A model generated the notes under the pieces. It was not told where the DNA came from, ran no database searches, and worked only from the letters and a program-made list of their open reading frames with translations. A DNA stretch of 37,232 bases from Actinomycetota bacterium. GTDB lineage: Bacteria; Actinomycetota; Actinomycetes; Streptosporangiales; Streptosporangiaceae. Positions 14,786 to 24,191 of this stretch are shown in pieces. The DNA is taken from the NCBI GenBank assembly GCA_027314595.1, contig DAHVAN010000217.1, positions 1 through 37,232 on the forward strand, given 5' to 3'. Numbering within the stretch: position 1 is the first letter of the stretch; each line of letters opens with the position of its first letter. The position numbers were made by a program, and so were the translations under genes.

Positions 14786-15004
14786 ACCCCGGCGTATGAG
14801 CAGCTGGCCGCCGTCTTGCGCGCCAAGATCACGGCCGGGGAGTGGCGCACCGGCCCGCTGCCCTCGGTCAAGCAGATGCAAGATACCTACGACGTGGGCC
14901 GCGACACCGTGCTGCACGCCATCGATGTCCTGCGGGCCGAGGGCCTTGTCTTCACCGTCAAGCGCCGCGGAACCTACGTCACCCCGCACGGCAGCGCAGA
15001 CTAG
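14762..15004 (+). CDS. Short GntR-family wHTH regulator (about 80 aa)
   Basis: PTPAYEQLAAVLRAKITAGEWRTGPLPSVKQMQDTYDVGRDTVLHAIDVLRAEGLVFTVKRRGTYV. Confidence 0.75.
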   Translation: MTVDHGSPTPAYEQLAAVLRAKITAGEWRTGPLPSVKQMQDTYDVGRDTVLHAIDVLRAEGLVFTVKRRGTYVTPHGSAD

Positions 15005-15205
15005 CCGCCCACCGGCCTGGCCTCTGGCGATGCTGCGAGCCTGCCGCCGGCGCCGGCCCGGCGTTCGGGCGCCGGCCCGGCGGCCCGGCGATCCAGGGCG
15101 GCGGGCGGGAAACGGTAGCATCTGTGGTGAAAGCGCGGCCCACCCGTGGGGTCGGTCCCACCGGTGCGGCATGCTCCGCTCACCGCCGATTGGGAGCAGA
15201 CCGGC

Positions 15206-15940
15206 ATGACCCTTTTCCAGAGAGCGCACGACATTCTCGCGGCCAAGGCCAACAAGGCGCTCGACGCCGCGGAAAAGCCGGACGAGATGCTCGATCTGTC
15301 CTACGAGCAGATGCTCGATCACCTCACCAAGGTCCGCCAGGCCCTGGTCACCGTCGCCGCCTCGCGCAAGCAGATCGAGCTGCAGGAACAGCAGCTCCAG
15401 CATTCGGCCGACCACCTGCAGGACCAGGCCAAGGCGGCGCTTGCGGTTGGCAAGGAAGACCTGGCGCGGGAGGCGCTGCAGCGCAAGGCCACGGCCCAGG
15501 GCCAGATCGACGGCATGGAACAACAGCACCAGCAGCTCAACGAGGAAGAGGGGAAGCTGGAGCAGACGCTGGCGGCGCTGCAGGAGCGGGTCAACCAGTT
15601 CCGCACGCAGAAGGAGACGCTGAAGGCCCAGTACACCGCGGCCAGCGCGATGACCTCGGTGAACGAATCCATCGCCGGGATCTCCAGCACGCTGGGCGAC
15701 TCGGGCGCCGCGCTGCAGCGGGCGCAGGACAAGATCGCCGGCATGCAGGCACGGGCCGGCGCTCTTGACGAGCTGCTGCAGTCCGGCGTGCTTGAGGATG
15801 TCGGCGGCAGCACCGACGACATCCAGCGGGAACTCGACGAGGCCGGAGCGTCCGCCGACGTGGACCGCGAGCTCGCCGCGCTCAAGACCCAGATCGGCCC
15901 CGCCAGCCCGGCGCCGCAACTGCCCGCGGCAGACGGCTAG
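15206..15940 (+). CDS. PspA/IM30 family protein
   Basis: MTLFQRAHDILAAKANKALDAAEKPDEMLDLSYEQM… long coiled coil typical of PspA/Vipp1. Confidence 0.88.
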   Translation: MTLFQRAHDILAAKANKALDAAEKPDEMLDLSYEQMLDHLTKVRQALVTVAASRKQIELQEQQLQHSADHLQDQAKAALAVGKEDLAREALQRKATAQGQIDGMEQQHQQLNEEEGKLEQTLAALQERVNQFRTQKETLKAQYTAASAMTSVNESIAGISSTLGDSGAALQRAQDKIAGMQARAGALDELLQSGVLEDVGGSTDDIQRELDEAGASADVDRELAALKTQIGPASPAPQLPAADG

Positions 15941-15993
15941 CCCGCACCCGGCAGGGGAAGCCGCGAGCGCGACGGGCTCGCTACCATCGGACC

Positions 15994-16503
15994 GTGACAG
16001 GTCCTGACTCCGGCGCGCCGCAGCTGATCCAGTCCTTCGCGAACACCCTGAACGCCGGGTCGGGCACCGACCTGCTGCTAACCCGCGAGCAGGCGGCCGG
16101 CTGGCTTCGCGTGGCGGGGCTGCTGCCCGAAGGGGCCGGGCTGACCGGCTCGGAGCACGGGGCGCTGCTCCGCCTGCGGGAGAGCCTGCGGGACGTGCTC
16201 AAGGACCATGCAGAGGACCGGGAGGACGCCGCCAACGCTGCCCGGCTGACCAGGGCGCTCGCCGACGGCCGCCTGGTCCTCACGGTCGGTCCGGCGAGCA
16301 CCGTGGGGCTTGCGAGCGCCGCTCGCGCCAGCTATTCCAGCGTCGTCGCGGCGGTCGCGGTCGCGGTCGCCGCGTCGGCCGCGTCGGGCGCCTGGCTTGG
16401 CCTGAAGTCCTGCTCCGCCCCGGGATGCGGACTGGCCTTCTTCGACGGCGCCGCTTCCGGCGCCCGGCACTGCCCGGCTCACTCGGCAGCGCACGCGGGC
16501 TGA
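15994..16503 (+). CDS. ABATE/CGNR zinc-finger-type putative transcriptional regulator
   Basis: N-terminal FANTLNAGSGTDLLLTREQAAGWL; C-terminal CSAPGCGLAFFDGAASGARHCPAH, with the CGNR signature degenerate. Confidence 0.72.
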   Translation: MTGPDSGAPQLIQSFANTLNAGSGTDLLLTREQAAGWLRVAGLLPEGAGLTGSEHGALLRLRESLRDVLKDHAEDREDAANAARLTRALADGRLVLTVGPASTVGLASAARASYSSVVAAVAVAVAASAASGAWLGLKSCSAPGCGLAFFDGAASGARHCPAHSAAHAG

Positions 16504-16517
16504 GCGCCGCGGCCGCC

Positions 16518-17429
16518 TCAGGGATGCGGGCGGACCCCCGGGCCTTCCGCGATCTCGACGCGATAGGCGGTCAGGGACCTGGACCCGCTTGCCAGCACGG
16601 TCGAGATCAGCGCCCGCACGGCTGGGCGCTGGTCAGCGCGCGGGTTGGTCAGCAGCACCAGGTCGATCGTGCCGAGCTCGGGCAGCCGGTGCCCGGGCCC
16701 CAGCGTGCTGAGCTGGGCCGGCACAAGGCTCGCGGCCAGCGCAGAAACGCCGACGCCTGCGGCCACCGCCGCGATGAGGCCGTTGACACCGTGGCAGACG
16801 CACGCGCTGCGGAACGGCAGGCGGGCGCGGGTCAGGGCACGGCGTATCTCGGTGCGCGAGATGCTCGGCGCCGGGTAGACGACCAGCGGCAGGGGCCTGG
16901 TCAGGTCCAGTCGCGTCGACGGCGTGCCAACCCATACCAGGCGGTCCCGCTTCACCAGCCGACCGCGGCCCTCGCCGCTCGGGCGCTTGCCGATGAACAC
17001 GTCGAGCTTGTCGCTTTCGAGCCGCTGGTGCAGCAGCCCGCTCTGGTCGACCGTGAGGTCGAAGTCGACCAGCGGGTTGTCCCGCCGGAAGTCGCGCAGG
17101 ATCTGCGGCAGGCGGGTGAGCGCGAGATCGTCGGCGAAGCCGATGCGAAGCCGGCCGCGGGGCCGGGACCCGCTGAAGTAGGCCGCCGCCGCCTCGTGCG
17201 CCGCCAGGATGTTGCGCGCGAATCCCGTCATCGCCTCGCCGTCGGCCGTCAGCGATACGGAGTGGGTATCCCGCAGCACCAGGGTGCGGCCAGCCTGCTG
17301 CTCCAGGCGGCGTATGTGCTGGCTGACGGTCGGCTGCTGGATGCCGAGCCGGGCGGCGGCACGGGTGAAGCTGCCCGTCTGCTCCACGGCGAGGAACGTC
17401 GCCAGCAGCTGCGGATCGTACGTGCTCAT
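16518..17429 (-). CDS. LysR-family transcriptional regulator
   Basis: LLATFLAVEQTGSFTRAAARLGIQQPTVSQHIRRLEQQAGRTLVLRDTHSVSLTADGEAM. Confidence 0.95.
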   Translation of the reverse strand: MSTYDPQLLATFLAVEQTGSFTRAAARLGIQQPTVSQHIRRLEQQAGRTLVLRDTHSVSLTADGEAMTGFARNILAAHEAAAAYFSGSRPRGRLRIGFADDLALTRLPQILRDFRRDNPLVDFDLTVDQSGLLHQRLESDKLDVFIGKRPSGEGRGRLVKRDRLVWVGTPSTRLDLTRPLPLVVYPAPSISRTEIRRALTRARLPFRSACVCHGVNGLIAAVAAGVGVSALAASLVPAQLSTLGPGHRLPELGTIDLVLLTNPRADQRPAVRALISTVLASGSRSLTAYRVEIAEGPGVRPHP

Positions 17430-17530
17430 AATAACGAATAATAACTGTTAGTCAGGTAATTGGGCTTCACAATAAGCGGCCGGGACACGGAGAATATCTG
17501 AGGACAAACAGCCACAGGGAAGGCCTCTCC
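17430..17530. promoter_or_regulatory. Divergent LysR/MFS intergenic region with candidate operator
   Basis: AT-rich ATAACGAATAATAACTGTTAGTCAG between divergent genes; TAAC-T-GTTA inverted repeat at 17442-17450. Confidence 0.4.
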
Positions 17531-18805
17531 GTGACAACCGAGGCAGTTCGGCGGCCGGCGGGTGCCTTCGCCGCCCTCACCTCGCCCAGCTACCGGATCT
17601 ATATCGCCGGCCAGAGCCTGGCCAACACCGGCTCGTGGATGCAGAGCATCGCCCAGGACTGGCTGATATTCGACCTGACGCACAGTTCCACCGCCGTCGG
17701 CGTGACGATGGCGCTGCAGTTCCTGCCGATGCTGGCGCTCGGCCTGCACGCCGGGCTGGTTGCGGACCGGCTGCCGAAGCGGCGCATCCTGCTCACCACG
17801 CAGACGCTCAACGCCACGGCGGCCGGATCGCTGGCCGCCATCACGATCGGCGGCGCCGTGCGCGCGGCCGACGTGTACGCGTTCGCGCTCGTGAGCGGGC
17901 TGATCTTCGCGTTCGACGGGCCGGCCAGGCAGTCGTTCGTGGCCGAAGTCGTGCCGCCCGGCCAGCTCCGCGCCGCGATCTCCATGAACGCGGCGGCTTT
18001 CCAGGCGGCCCGGCTGATCGGGCCGGCCATCGCGAGCCTGCTCATCGTGAGCGTGGGCACCGGGTGGGTGTTCGCGGTCAACGCCGCCTGCTATCTCGGC
18101 CCGACGATCGGCCTGCTGCGGCTGCGGCCGGGCAGCCTGATGCCCGCGCCGGCCGCCCCCCGCGCGCCAGGAGCGCTGCGGGCCGCCGCTCGGTACGTGC
18201 GCGGCCGCCCGGACGTCGCGTGGACGATCTTCCTCGTCGGGTTGCTCGGCACGTTCGGCCTCAACTTCCCGATCGTGCTGACCGCGATGGCGAAGTCGGC
18301 GTTCGGCGGCAGCGCCAGCACATACGGCCTTTTCAACATCGTCCTGGCTATCGGGTCGGCGGCCGGCGCCCTGCTCGCGGGGGTCGGCACCCGCCCGCGG
18401 CCCCGGGTCATCGCGGCCGCCGGGGCCGCGTTCGGGCTGCTCCAGGCGGCCGCGGCCGTCGCGCCGCTGATGGCCCTGTTCCTCGCGCTGCTGGCCGCGA
18501 TGGGCTTGGTCAACCTCGCGTTCCAGTCCATGGCCAACTCATCGGTCCAGCTCGCGGTCCCCTCCGAACTGCGCGGCCGCGTCATGGGGCTGTACATGCT
18601 CGTCTTCATCGGCGGCACGCCCATCGGCGCCCCGATCATCGGCGCGATCACGAGCCACTTCGGCCCCAGGACCGGAATGGCCGTCTGCGGCGCAATACCC
18701 GCGCTTGGCGCCGTCGTCATGGCCGCGGCCATGGCACGCAACCGGGTCCGGGTCGCGCGCGGGCGCCGTGGCGAGGCGACAGTCGCCACCCTCCGTTCGG
18801 GATAA
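17531..18805 (+). CDS. MFS transporter (EntS/MFS_3-like exporter)
   Basis: 12-TM pattern; YRIYIAGQSLANTGSWMQSIAQDWLIFDLTHSSTAVGVTMALQFLP. Confidence 0.9.
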   Translation: MTTEAVRRPAGAFAALTSPSYRIYIAGQSLANTGSWMQSIAQDWLIFDLTHSSTAVGVTMALQFLPMLALGLHAGLVADRLPKRRILLTTQTLNATAAGSLAAITIGGAVRAADVYAFALVSGLIFAFDGPARQSFVAEVVPPGQLRAAISMNAAAFQAARLIGPAIASLLIVSVGTGWVFAVNAACYLGPTIGLLRLRPGSLMPAPAAPRAPGALRAAARYVRGRPDVAWTIFLVGLLGTFGLNFPIVLTAMAKSAFGGSASTYGLFNIVLAIGSAAGALLAGVGTRPRPRVIAAAGAAFGLLQAAAAVAPLMALFLALLAAMGLVNLAFQSMANSSVQLAVPSELRGRVMGLYMLVFIGGTPIGAPIIGAITSHFGPRTGMAVCGAIPALGAVVMAAAMARNRVRVARGRRGEATVATLRSG

Positions 18806-19005
18806 TCGGGTCGCAGCACCGCTCGATCTCCGCGGCCGCGCACCGCCTGACGGCACCGCGCCGCCTGGGGCACCTGCGCATCTGGCCCGGTAGAACCGGG
18901 GTAGCCGCGCATCTGGCCCAGAACGCGGTCGGAGATCTGCGGGTGGCACGGCGCGGCTGGCGGCAGGCTCGCGTTAATGTGGGGCGGGACTGGTGAGGAG
19001 CGGTG

Positions 19006-19776
19006 ATGCCGGTACTGCCGAGGTTCGACGTGCAAGGCCAGGTCGCGCTCGTGACCGGTGCCGCCCGCGGCCTGGGCCGCGCCATCGCGCTCGCGCTGGC
19101 CGCGGCCGGCGCGGACGTCGCGCTCGGGCTGCGCGATGCCGCCAGGGACGGCGGCGTGGCCGCGGAGGTCGAGGCGCTGGGCCGGCAAGTGCTGCCGGTG
19201 CAGATGGACCTGGCCCGGCCCGGCCAGATCGGCCCGGCGGTGGACGCGGCGGCGGCCCGGTTCGGCCGGCTGGACATCCTGGTCAACAACGCCGGCATCG
19301 CGCCAGGGAACCCGGCCGAGGACGTCAGGGAAGAAGACCTTGACGCCACCCTGGCCGTCAACCTCAAAGGGACGTTCCTTGCCAGCCAGGCCGCCGGGCG
19401 CGTCATGATCAGGCAGCGATCCGGGCGGATCATCAGCATCGGCTCCCAGGCCGGCGCCGTCGCGCTGCCCGGGGAGTCCGTCTACTGCATGACCAAGGCC
19501 GCCATCGCGCACCTGACCCGGTGCCTGGCCGTCGAGTGGGGCAGGTACGGGATCACGGTGAACGCGGTCGCCCCGACGTTCATCCGCACCCCGGGCACCG
19601 AGCCTGCCCTGTCCGACCCGCGGTTCCGCGCAGACGTCATCGAACGGATCGCCGCCCTGCACCGCATCGGCGAACCCATCGAGGTGGCCGGCGTCGTGGT
19701 GTTCCTGGCATCTGCCGCCGCCTCGCTGATCACCGGCGAGACCATCCTGGTCGACGGCGGCTGGACAGCCCGCTAA
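19006..19776 (+). CDS. SDR-family oxidoreductase (start 19003 or 19006)
   Basis: TGAARGLG, NNAG, YCMTK (YxxxK), LITGETILVDGG. Confidence 0.93.
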   Translation: MPVLPRFDVQGQVALVTGAARGLGRAIALALAAAGADVALGLRDAARDGGVAAEVEALGRQVLPVQMDLARPGQIGPAVDAAAARFGRLDILVNNAGIAPGNPAEDVREEDLDATLAVNLKGTFLASQAAGRVMIRQRSGRIISIGSQAGAVALPGESVYCMTKAAIAHLTRCLAVEWGRYGITVNAVAPTFIRTPGTEPALSDPRFRADVIERIAALHRIGEPIEVAGVVVFLASAAASLITGETILVDGGWTAR

Positions 19777-19922
19777 CCCCGCTGCCGCGCACGTTCATGG
19801 CCGCGCTGCCGGCCTGGGCGCCACCATCACCGGCAGCCAGTGCGGCCCCGGCGGGAAACCGGGGATTAGCCGCCCTGCCCCATGGGAAGCTCAATAGCGC
19901 GTCAGCGTGGACTCGAGGGCTG

Positions 19923-19956
19923 ACCGGGGGCTGGGGAATACCGGGGGCTGGGGAAT
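19923..19956 (+). repeat. 17-bp perfect tandem duplication ACCGGGGGCTGGGGAAT ×2 at a translation start
   Basis: Direct reading; the second copy runs into the ATG at 19955. Confidence 0.9.
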
Positions 19957-21895
19957 GAGGCATCGCGGGCACGGATTGAGAGCGCTCAAGCGCGGACTCC
20001 GCGGCGCGGCCGCGGTCGTCGCCGCCGCGCTGCTGGCGAGCGCGTGCTCGGGCGGCCAGGCCCCGCATCCGGCGGCCCCCGGGCATCCGGGTGCGGCCGG
20101 TACGGGCGCCCCCCGGGGCGCGCCCGGATCCGGCGCGCCGGGTCCCGCGATGGCGCTGCAGGTGACGCCCGCCCCGTACCAGCTGCCGGAGGCGCTGTCG
20201 CGAGAGGCCGTGCTGCCGGCGGGGAACGGGCTGCTCATCGTCGGCGGGCTGACGCGCAGTGACGTGACGGCCGGCGCGGTGACCCAGCTGAACCCGGTGA
20301 CCGGCCAGACCCGCGCGATCGGGCGGCTGGCCGCTCTGGCGCATGACGCCGCGGGCGCGGTGCTCGGCGGACGGGCGTACGTGCTCGGCGGAGGCGTCGC
20401 CTACCTGATCGGGGGCTACGACGGGACCACCCTCAGTCCGGCAGTGCTCGCCACGACGGACGGGCGGCACTTCCGGGTAGCGGCACGGCTGCCGGTGCCG
20501 GTACGGTACGCGACCGCCGCCGCAGGTCCCGGCGGCATCTGGGTGTTCGGCGGCCAGACGGCGTCGGGGGCCACGAACGTCATCCAGCGCATCGACCCGG
20601 CGGACGGCACGGCTGTCGTCGCGGGGCACCTGCCCCAGCCGCTGCGCGGTGCCGCCGCGATCAGCCTGGACGGACGGATCTACGTGGCGGGCGGCGCCAC
20701 GGCAGCGGCGGTCAGCCGGGTCATTTACCGCTTCGATCCCGCCACCTCGCGCGTGACGCCCGCGGGCGTGCTCCCGGTTCCGGTGGCCTACGCGGCCGGG
20801 GCGGTGGCCGGCGGGGTCGGCTACCTGATCGGCGGCGAGGACGGCGGCAGTGCCGTCCCGGCCGTGACAACGCTGCGCCTGGTGGCCGCGGGCAGCGTGC
20901 TCCCCGACCCGGCGGCCGCGCCGTGGCTCGCGCCTGCCCGCGGCAGCGGCCACCTGGCCCCCGGCTCCGACCCCGGCGTGCTGCCCGGCGACATCCTCAT
21001 CGCCGACCACCAGAACAACAGGCTGCTGATCGTCGACCCGCAGGGCCGTATCCGCTGGGAGTTCCCGCGCCCGGGGGACCTCGCCCCCGGCCAGACCTTC
21101 CTCGCGCCCGACGACGCCTTCTTTTCTCCGAACGGCAGGTACATCGTCGCGACACAGGAAGATGAGGCCGTCATCAGCGTGATATCGCTGGCGACGAGCA
21201 AGATCGTCTACCGGTACGGCACGCCCGGCGTGCCGGGCGCGGGGCAGAACCACCTGTCCAACCCTGACGACGCGATGCTCACCGCGCGCGGCGTCATGAT
21301 CGCGGCCGACATCAAGAACTGCCGGATCGTGCTGATCACGCCGCCCGCGCACACCCTGACCCGGGTCATCGGCACGACGACCCAGCTGTGCGGGCATGCC
21401 CCTGCGCACTGGTTCGGCAGCCCGAACGGGGCGTTCCCGCTGACCGACGGGCACTACCTGATCACCGAGATCAACGGCGACTGGGCGGACGAAATCTCGC
21501 TGGGCGGCGCCGTGGTGTGGTCCACCCATCCGCCAGGGGTCGCGTACCCGTCGGACACCAACGAGGTGTACCCGGGGCGCTACCTGACCGCCGACTACTC
21601 AGATCCGGGCCAGCTCGTCGAGTTCAATTCCGCCGGGCAGCTGCTGTGGCGGCTCGGCGGGCTGAACCAGCCCTCGCTGGCCATGCCGCTGCCCAACGGC
21701 GAAATCCTGTTCAACGACGACTTCAACCACCGCGTGTGCGTGGTGGACCCGGCGACCAACCGCATCGTGTGGCAGTACGGGCACACCGGGGTCGCGGGGA
21801 GCGCGCCCGGGTACCTCAACGATCCCGACGGGGTGGACCTCGTCCCGCCCAACTCCCTGACGGAGACGCACGCCGCCACGATGGGCGAGCCGTGA
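19955..21895 (+). CDS. Putative lipoprotein with two beta-propeller regions (Kelch-like, then NHL/PQQ-like)
   Basis: Lipobox LLASACSGG; Kelch-like repeats LGGRAYVLGGGVAYLIGGYD, PGGIWVFGGQT; C-terminal ILIADHQNNRLLIVDPQGRIRWEFPRPGD-type repeats. Confidence 0.8.
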   Translation: MRHRGHGLRALKRGLRGAAAVVAAALLASACSGGQAPHPAAPGHPGAAGTGAPRGAPGSGAPGPAMALQVTPAPYQLPEALSREAVLPAGNGLLIVGGLTRSDVTAGAVTQLNPVTGQTRAIGRLAALAHDAAGAVLGGRAYVLGGGVAYLIGGYDGTTLSPAVLATTDGRHFRVAARLPVPVRYATAAAGPGGIWVFGGQTASGATNVIQRIDPADGTAVVAGHLPQPLRGAAAISLDGRIYVAGGATAAAVSRVIYRFDPATSRVTPAGVLPVPVAYAAGAVAGGVGYLIGGEDGGSAVPAVTTLRLVAAGSVLPDPAAAPWLAPARGSGHLAPGSDPGVLPGDILIADHQNNRLLIVDPQGRIRWEFPRPGDLAPGQTFLAPDDAFFSPNGRYIVATQEDEAVISVISLATSKIVYRYGTPGVPGAGQNHLSNPDDAMLTARGVMIAADIKNCRIVLITPPAHTLTRVIGTTTQLCGHAPAHWFGSPNGAFPLTDGHYLITEINGDWADEISLGGAVVWSTHPPGVAYPSDTNEVYPGRYLTADYSDPGQLVEFNSAGQLLWRLGGLNQPSLAMPLPNGEILFNDDFNHRVCVVDPATNRIVWQYGHTGVAGSAPGYLNDPDGVDLVPPNSLTETHAATMGEP

Positions 21896-21905
21896 CGGCA
21901 TGGCA

Positions 21906-23183
21906 TCACGGGCCACGCGATGAGCTGGCTTGTCCTATCGTGCCGGGCCGGCCTCGCGCGCTGACGCGCAGCAGGCGCCGGCCGGCGAGCACCGACCCTG
22001 CCGCGGCCAGGGTCGCGACGCCGGCGAGCAGCCAGGCCGCCGGGTAGGACACCTGCTGCGCCACCAGCCCCACCGCGAGCGGGCCGAACACGCCGCCGAG
22101 CCGCCCGCCGACCTGGGTGATGCCGGTGGCCCTGGCCGGAGCGTCCCGGTAGCTGGCCACCACCGCGTAGTTGAACAGGCCGTTCCACCCCCAGCCGACG
22201 CCGAGGGCGAGCACGATGCCGGCGGTGAACAGCCAGCGCGACTCGGTGCGCATGCTGGCCGCCAGCGCGGCGAACCCGGCCGTGCCGATGATGATCATCG
22301 AAGCCACGACGGCGAACCGGTCCCGTCGGCTGCGGTCGGCGTAGAACCCGACCGATATCCGGGCGGCCACCGCCGCCGCCCCGCCCAGCGCCGCGAGCAG
22401 GCCGGCGGCGCTCTTCCCGAACCCGACCTGGGTCGCGGCCAGGACCGCGAAGGCGGTCAGGCCGCTCGCGGCGAACATGCCCAGCCCCAGTCCCGCCGCG
22501 AAGAACACGAGCGGGGGCAGCCAGACCGGTCCCGGCGCCGTCTGGCCGCGACGACGCGCGAGCGGCACTCGCGGCGCGGGCACGAACGCCACCGTCCCCG
22601 CCGCGAGCAGTGCCGCCAGGCCGAACGCCCACCGCCAGCCGACCGTGAGCGCTACCGCGGGCACCGCCACCCCGCCGAGCAGGTTCGCGAACGGCACCGC
22701 CGCCTGCTTGATGCCAAACGCGGCGCCCTGATGCGCCGCCGGTATCCGCCGCGCCAGGAACAGGTTCGTGGCCGGCGCCGCCGAGCCGGACAAGACTCCC
22801 GCGCAGGCCAGCAAGGCGGTCAGCAGCCACCAGGACCGGGCGAACGCGCCCATGCAGGCAAGGAGCACCGCCACGCCGAACGTGGTCAGCCGCATCACAC
22901 GAAGGCCGCCGATCCGCTCGGCGACCCACGAGGCCGGCACGGAGGAGATCGCGGCACCCAGGTAGAACCCGGCCACCGACACCCCGAGCGCGGCCGTGCC
23001 GAACCGCAGCGACGCGCGGATCTGGACGGCGAGCGTGCCGGCAAGGAACCCGGGCAACGCCGCGGCCGTCGCCACAAGCAGCGCGACAAGCAGGGCCCTG
23101 GACACGATCTGCTGGCCGCCTTCTCCCCGCTGGCTCGCGACAGCGAGCCCAGAACCTGGCTGGGCATCCGGTGGCGTGCTCAT
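21906..23183 (-). CDS. MFS transporter
   Basis: MSTPPDAQ…VSRALLVALLVATAAALPGFLAGTLAVQIRASLRFGTAALGVSVAGFYLGAAISS; 12-TM pattern. Confidence 0.88.
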   Translation of the reverse strand: MSTPPDAQPGSGLAVASQRGEGGQQIVSRALLVALLVATAAALPGFLAGTLAVQIRASLRFGTAALGVSVAGFYLGAAISSVPASWVAERIGGLRVMRLTTFGVAVLLACMGAFARSWWLLTALLACAGVLSGSAAPATNLFLARRIPAAHQGAAFGIKQAAVPFANLLGGVAVPAVALTVGWRWAFGLAALLAAGTVAFVPAPRVPLARRRGQTAPGPVWLPPLVFFAAGLGLGMFAASGLTAFAVLAATQVGFGKSAAGLLAALGGAAAVAARISVGFYADRSRRDRFAVVASMIIIGTAGFAALAASMRTESRWLFTAGIVLALGVGWGWNGLFNYAVVASYRDAPARATGITQVGGRLGGVFGPLAVGLVAQQVSYPAAWLLAGVATLAAAGSVLAGRRLLRVSARGRPGTIGQASSSRGP

Positions 23184-23493
23184 CTGCTGGTCACCGCAGC
23201 GGACCCCGACGTTTGCCTGTGGCGTTCTCCCGCCCAGGTACATCGCGGCCCGCTTTCCGGCGCTGTCACCACAGCCCGAGAATACGCCCGCGCCGCCGAC
23301 GCACCCCAGGCCTGGTCATTCGCGATGCTAGCCCGGACGCTGCGGCCCGCTGGCCGGGCACTGCCCGTCCCGCCCGGCATTGCGTGCCATATGAGAGTGT
23401 CAGCGATGGGTGCTGACGGGTCCTTAACCGCGCGCCCTGCGACCCGGGTTTAAGGCCAATTCGCTTCGAGGATGGACTCGACTATGGCCCCGA

Positions 23494-23865
23494 TCAGCCC
23501 GTCGGGGGGCGCTGGCGCCTTCGGCCAGGATTAGGTTCCTGCTCTGACGGCAGCTCAGGAACCGCCGCGTCACCAGGCTGCTCAGTCCGCACGTCCACCC
23601 AGGCCTGGCGAGACAGGTCCCACCGCTCCACCAGGATGTCCGCGGCCAGACCCTGCTCAGCGAGCACCTCTTGCGCTGTGCGCTCCGCGGTCCGGGCGGC
23701 ATCCGCAGCGGCGGCGTACAAGTAGATGCCCTTCTTTCCCGCGGTGACCGAGATCTGCTCGCCGACGCGGCTCAGCAGCAGGTCGCGGACGGCATTAGCC
23801 AGAACCGGCTTCCTGGTGGTCAGCGGGTCATGGACGATCAGCGTCACCCGCCACTCTTCATCCAC
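23494..23865 (-). CDS. Conserved hypothetical protein (about 123 aa)
   Basis: VDEEWRVTLIVHDPLTTRKPVLANAVRDLLLSRVGEQISVTAGKKGIYLYAAA; coherent composition, GTG start. Confidence 0.6.
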   Translation of the reverse strand: MDEEWRVTLIVHDPLTTRKPVLANAVRDLLLSRVGEQISVTAGKKGIYLYAAAADAARTAERTAQEVLAEQGLAADILVERWDLSRQAWVDVRTEQPGDAAVPELPSEQEPNPGRRRQRPPTG

Positions 23866-24191
23866 GCCGCAAGTGTATGCCGGACCGGCCGGTCCGGGGC
23901 CTGGCCGCCTGGGCAGCCGGCGGCCTGCTCGCCGCCGCTGACCGGGAGCCTTGCCGGTACGCCCGCAAGCCCCTGAATCTGATCCGACGACTGATCCGCG
24001 ACGCGGGCCTGGCACGCGCGTATTCAGACCGCCGCCAAGGCAAGTCTTGCGCTAGCGTCGGATCAGGCGCCGGCGAAGAGGTACACGCCGGCGTCCAGGG
24101 CGCAGACTCATCTCCAGCACCTCGGCCAGCACCTCCCGGGACACGCCCGCACGTCACTACCATCACCAGAGGCGGCTCACTGGAGGTAGAT

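Noticed and set aside
14060-15919. 619-aa minus ORF opposite pspA
   Set aside because: Only the internal recombinase-like part is meaningful; the rest is antisense to pspA, which has a clear coiled-coil protein and start
17442-17450. TAAC-T-GTTA as a definitive LysR box
   Set aside because: Too short and not a clean T-N11-A match; kept only as a low-confidence regulatory region
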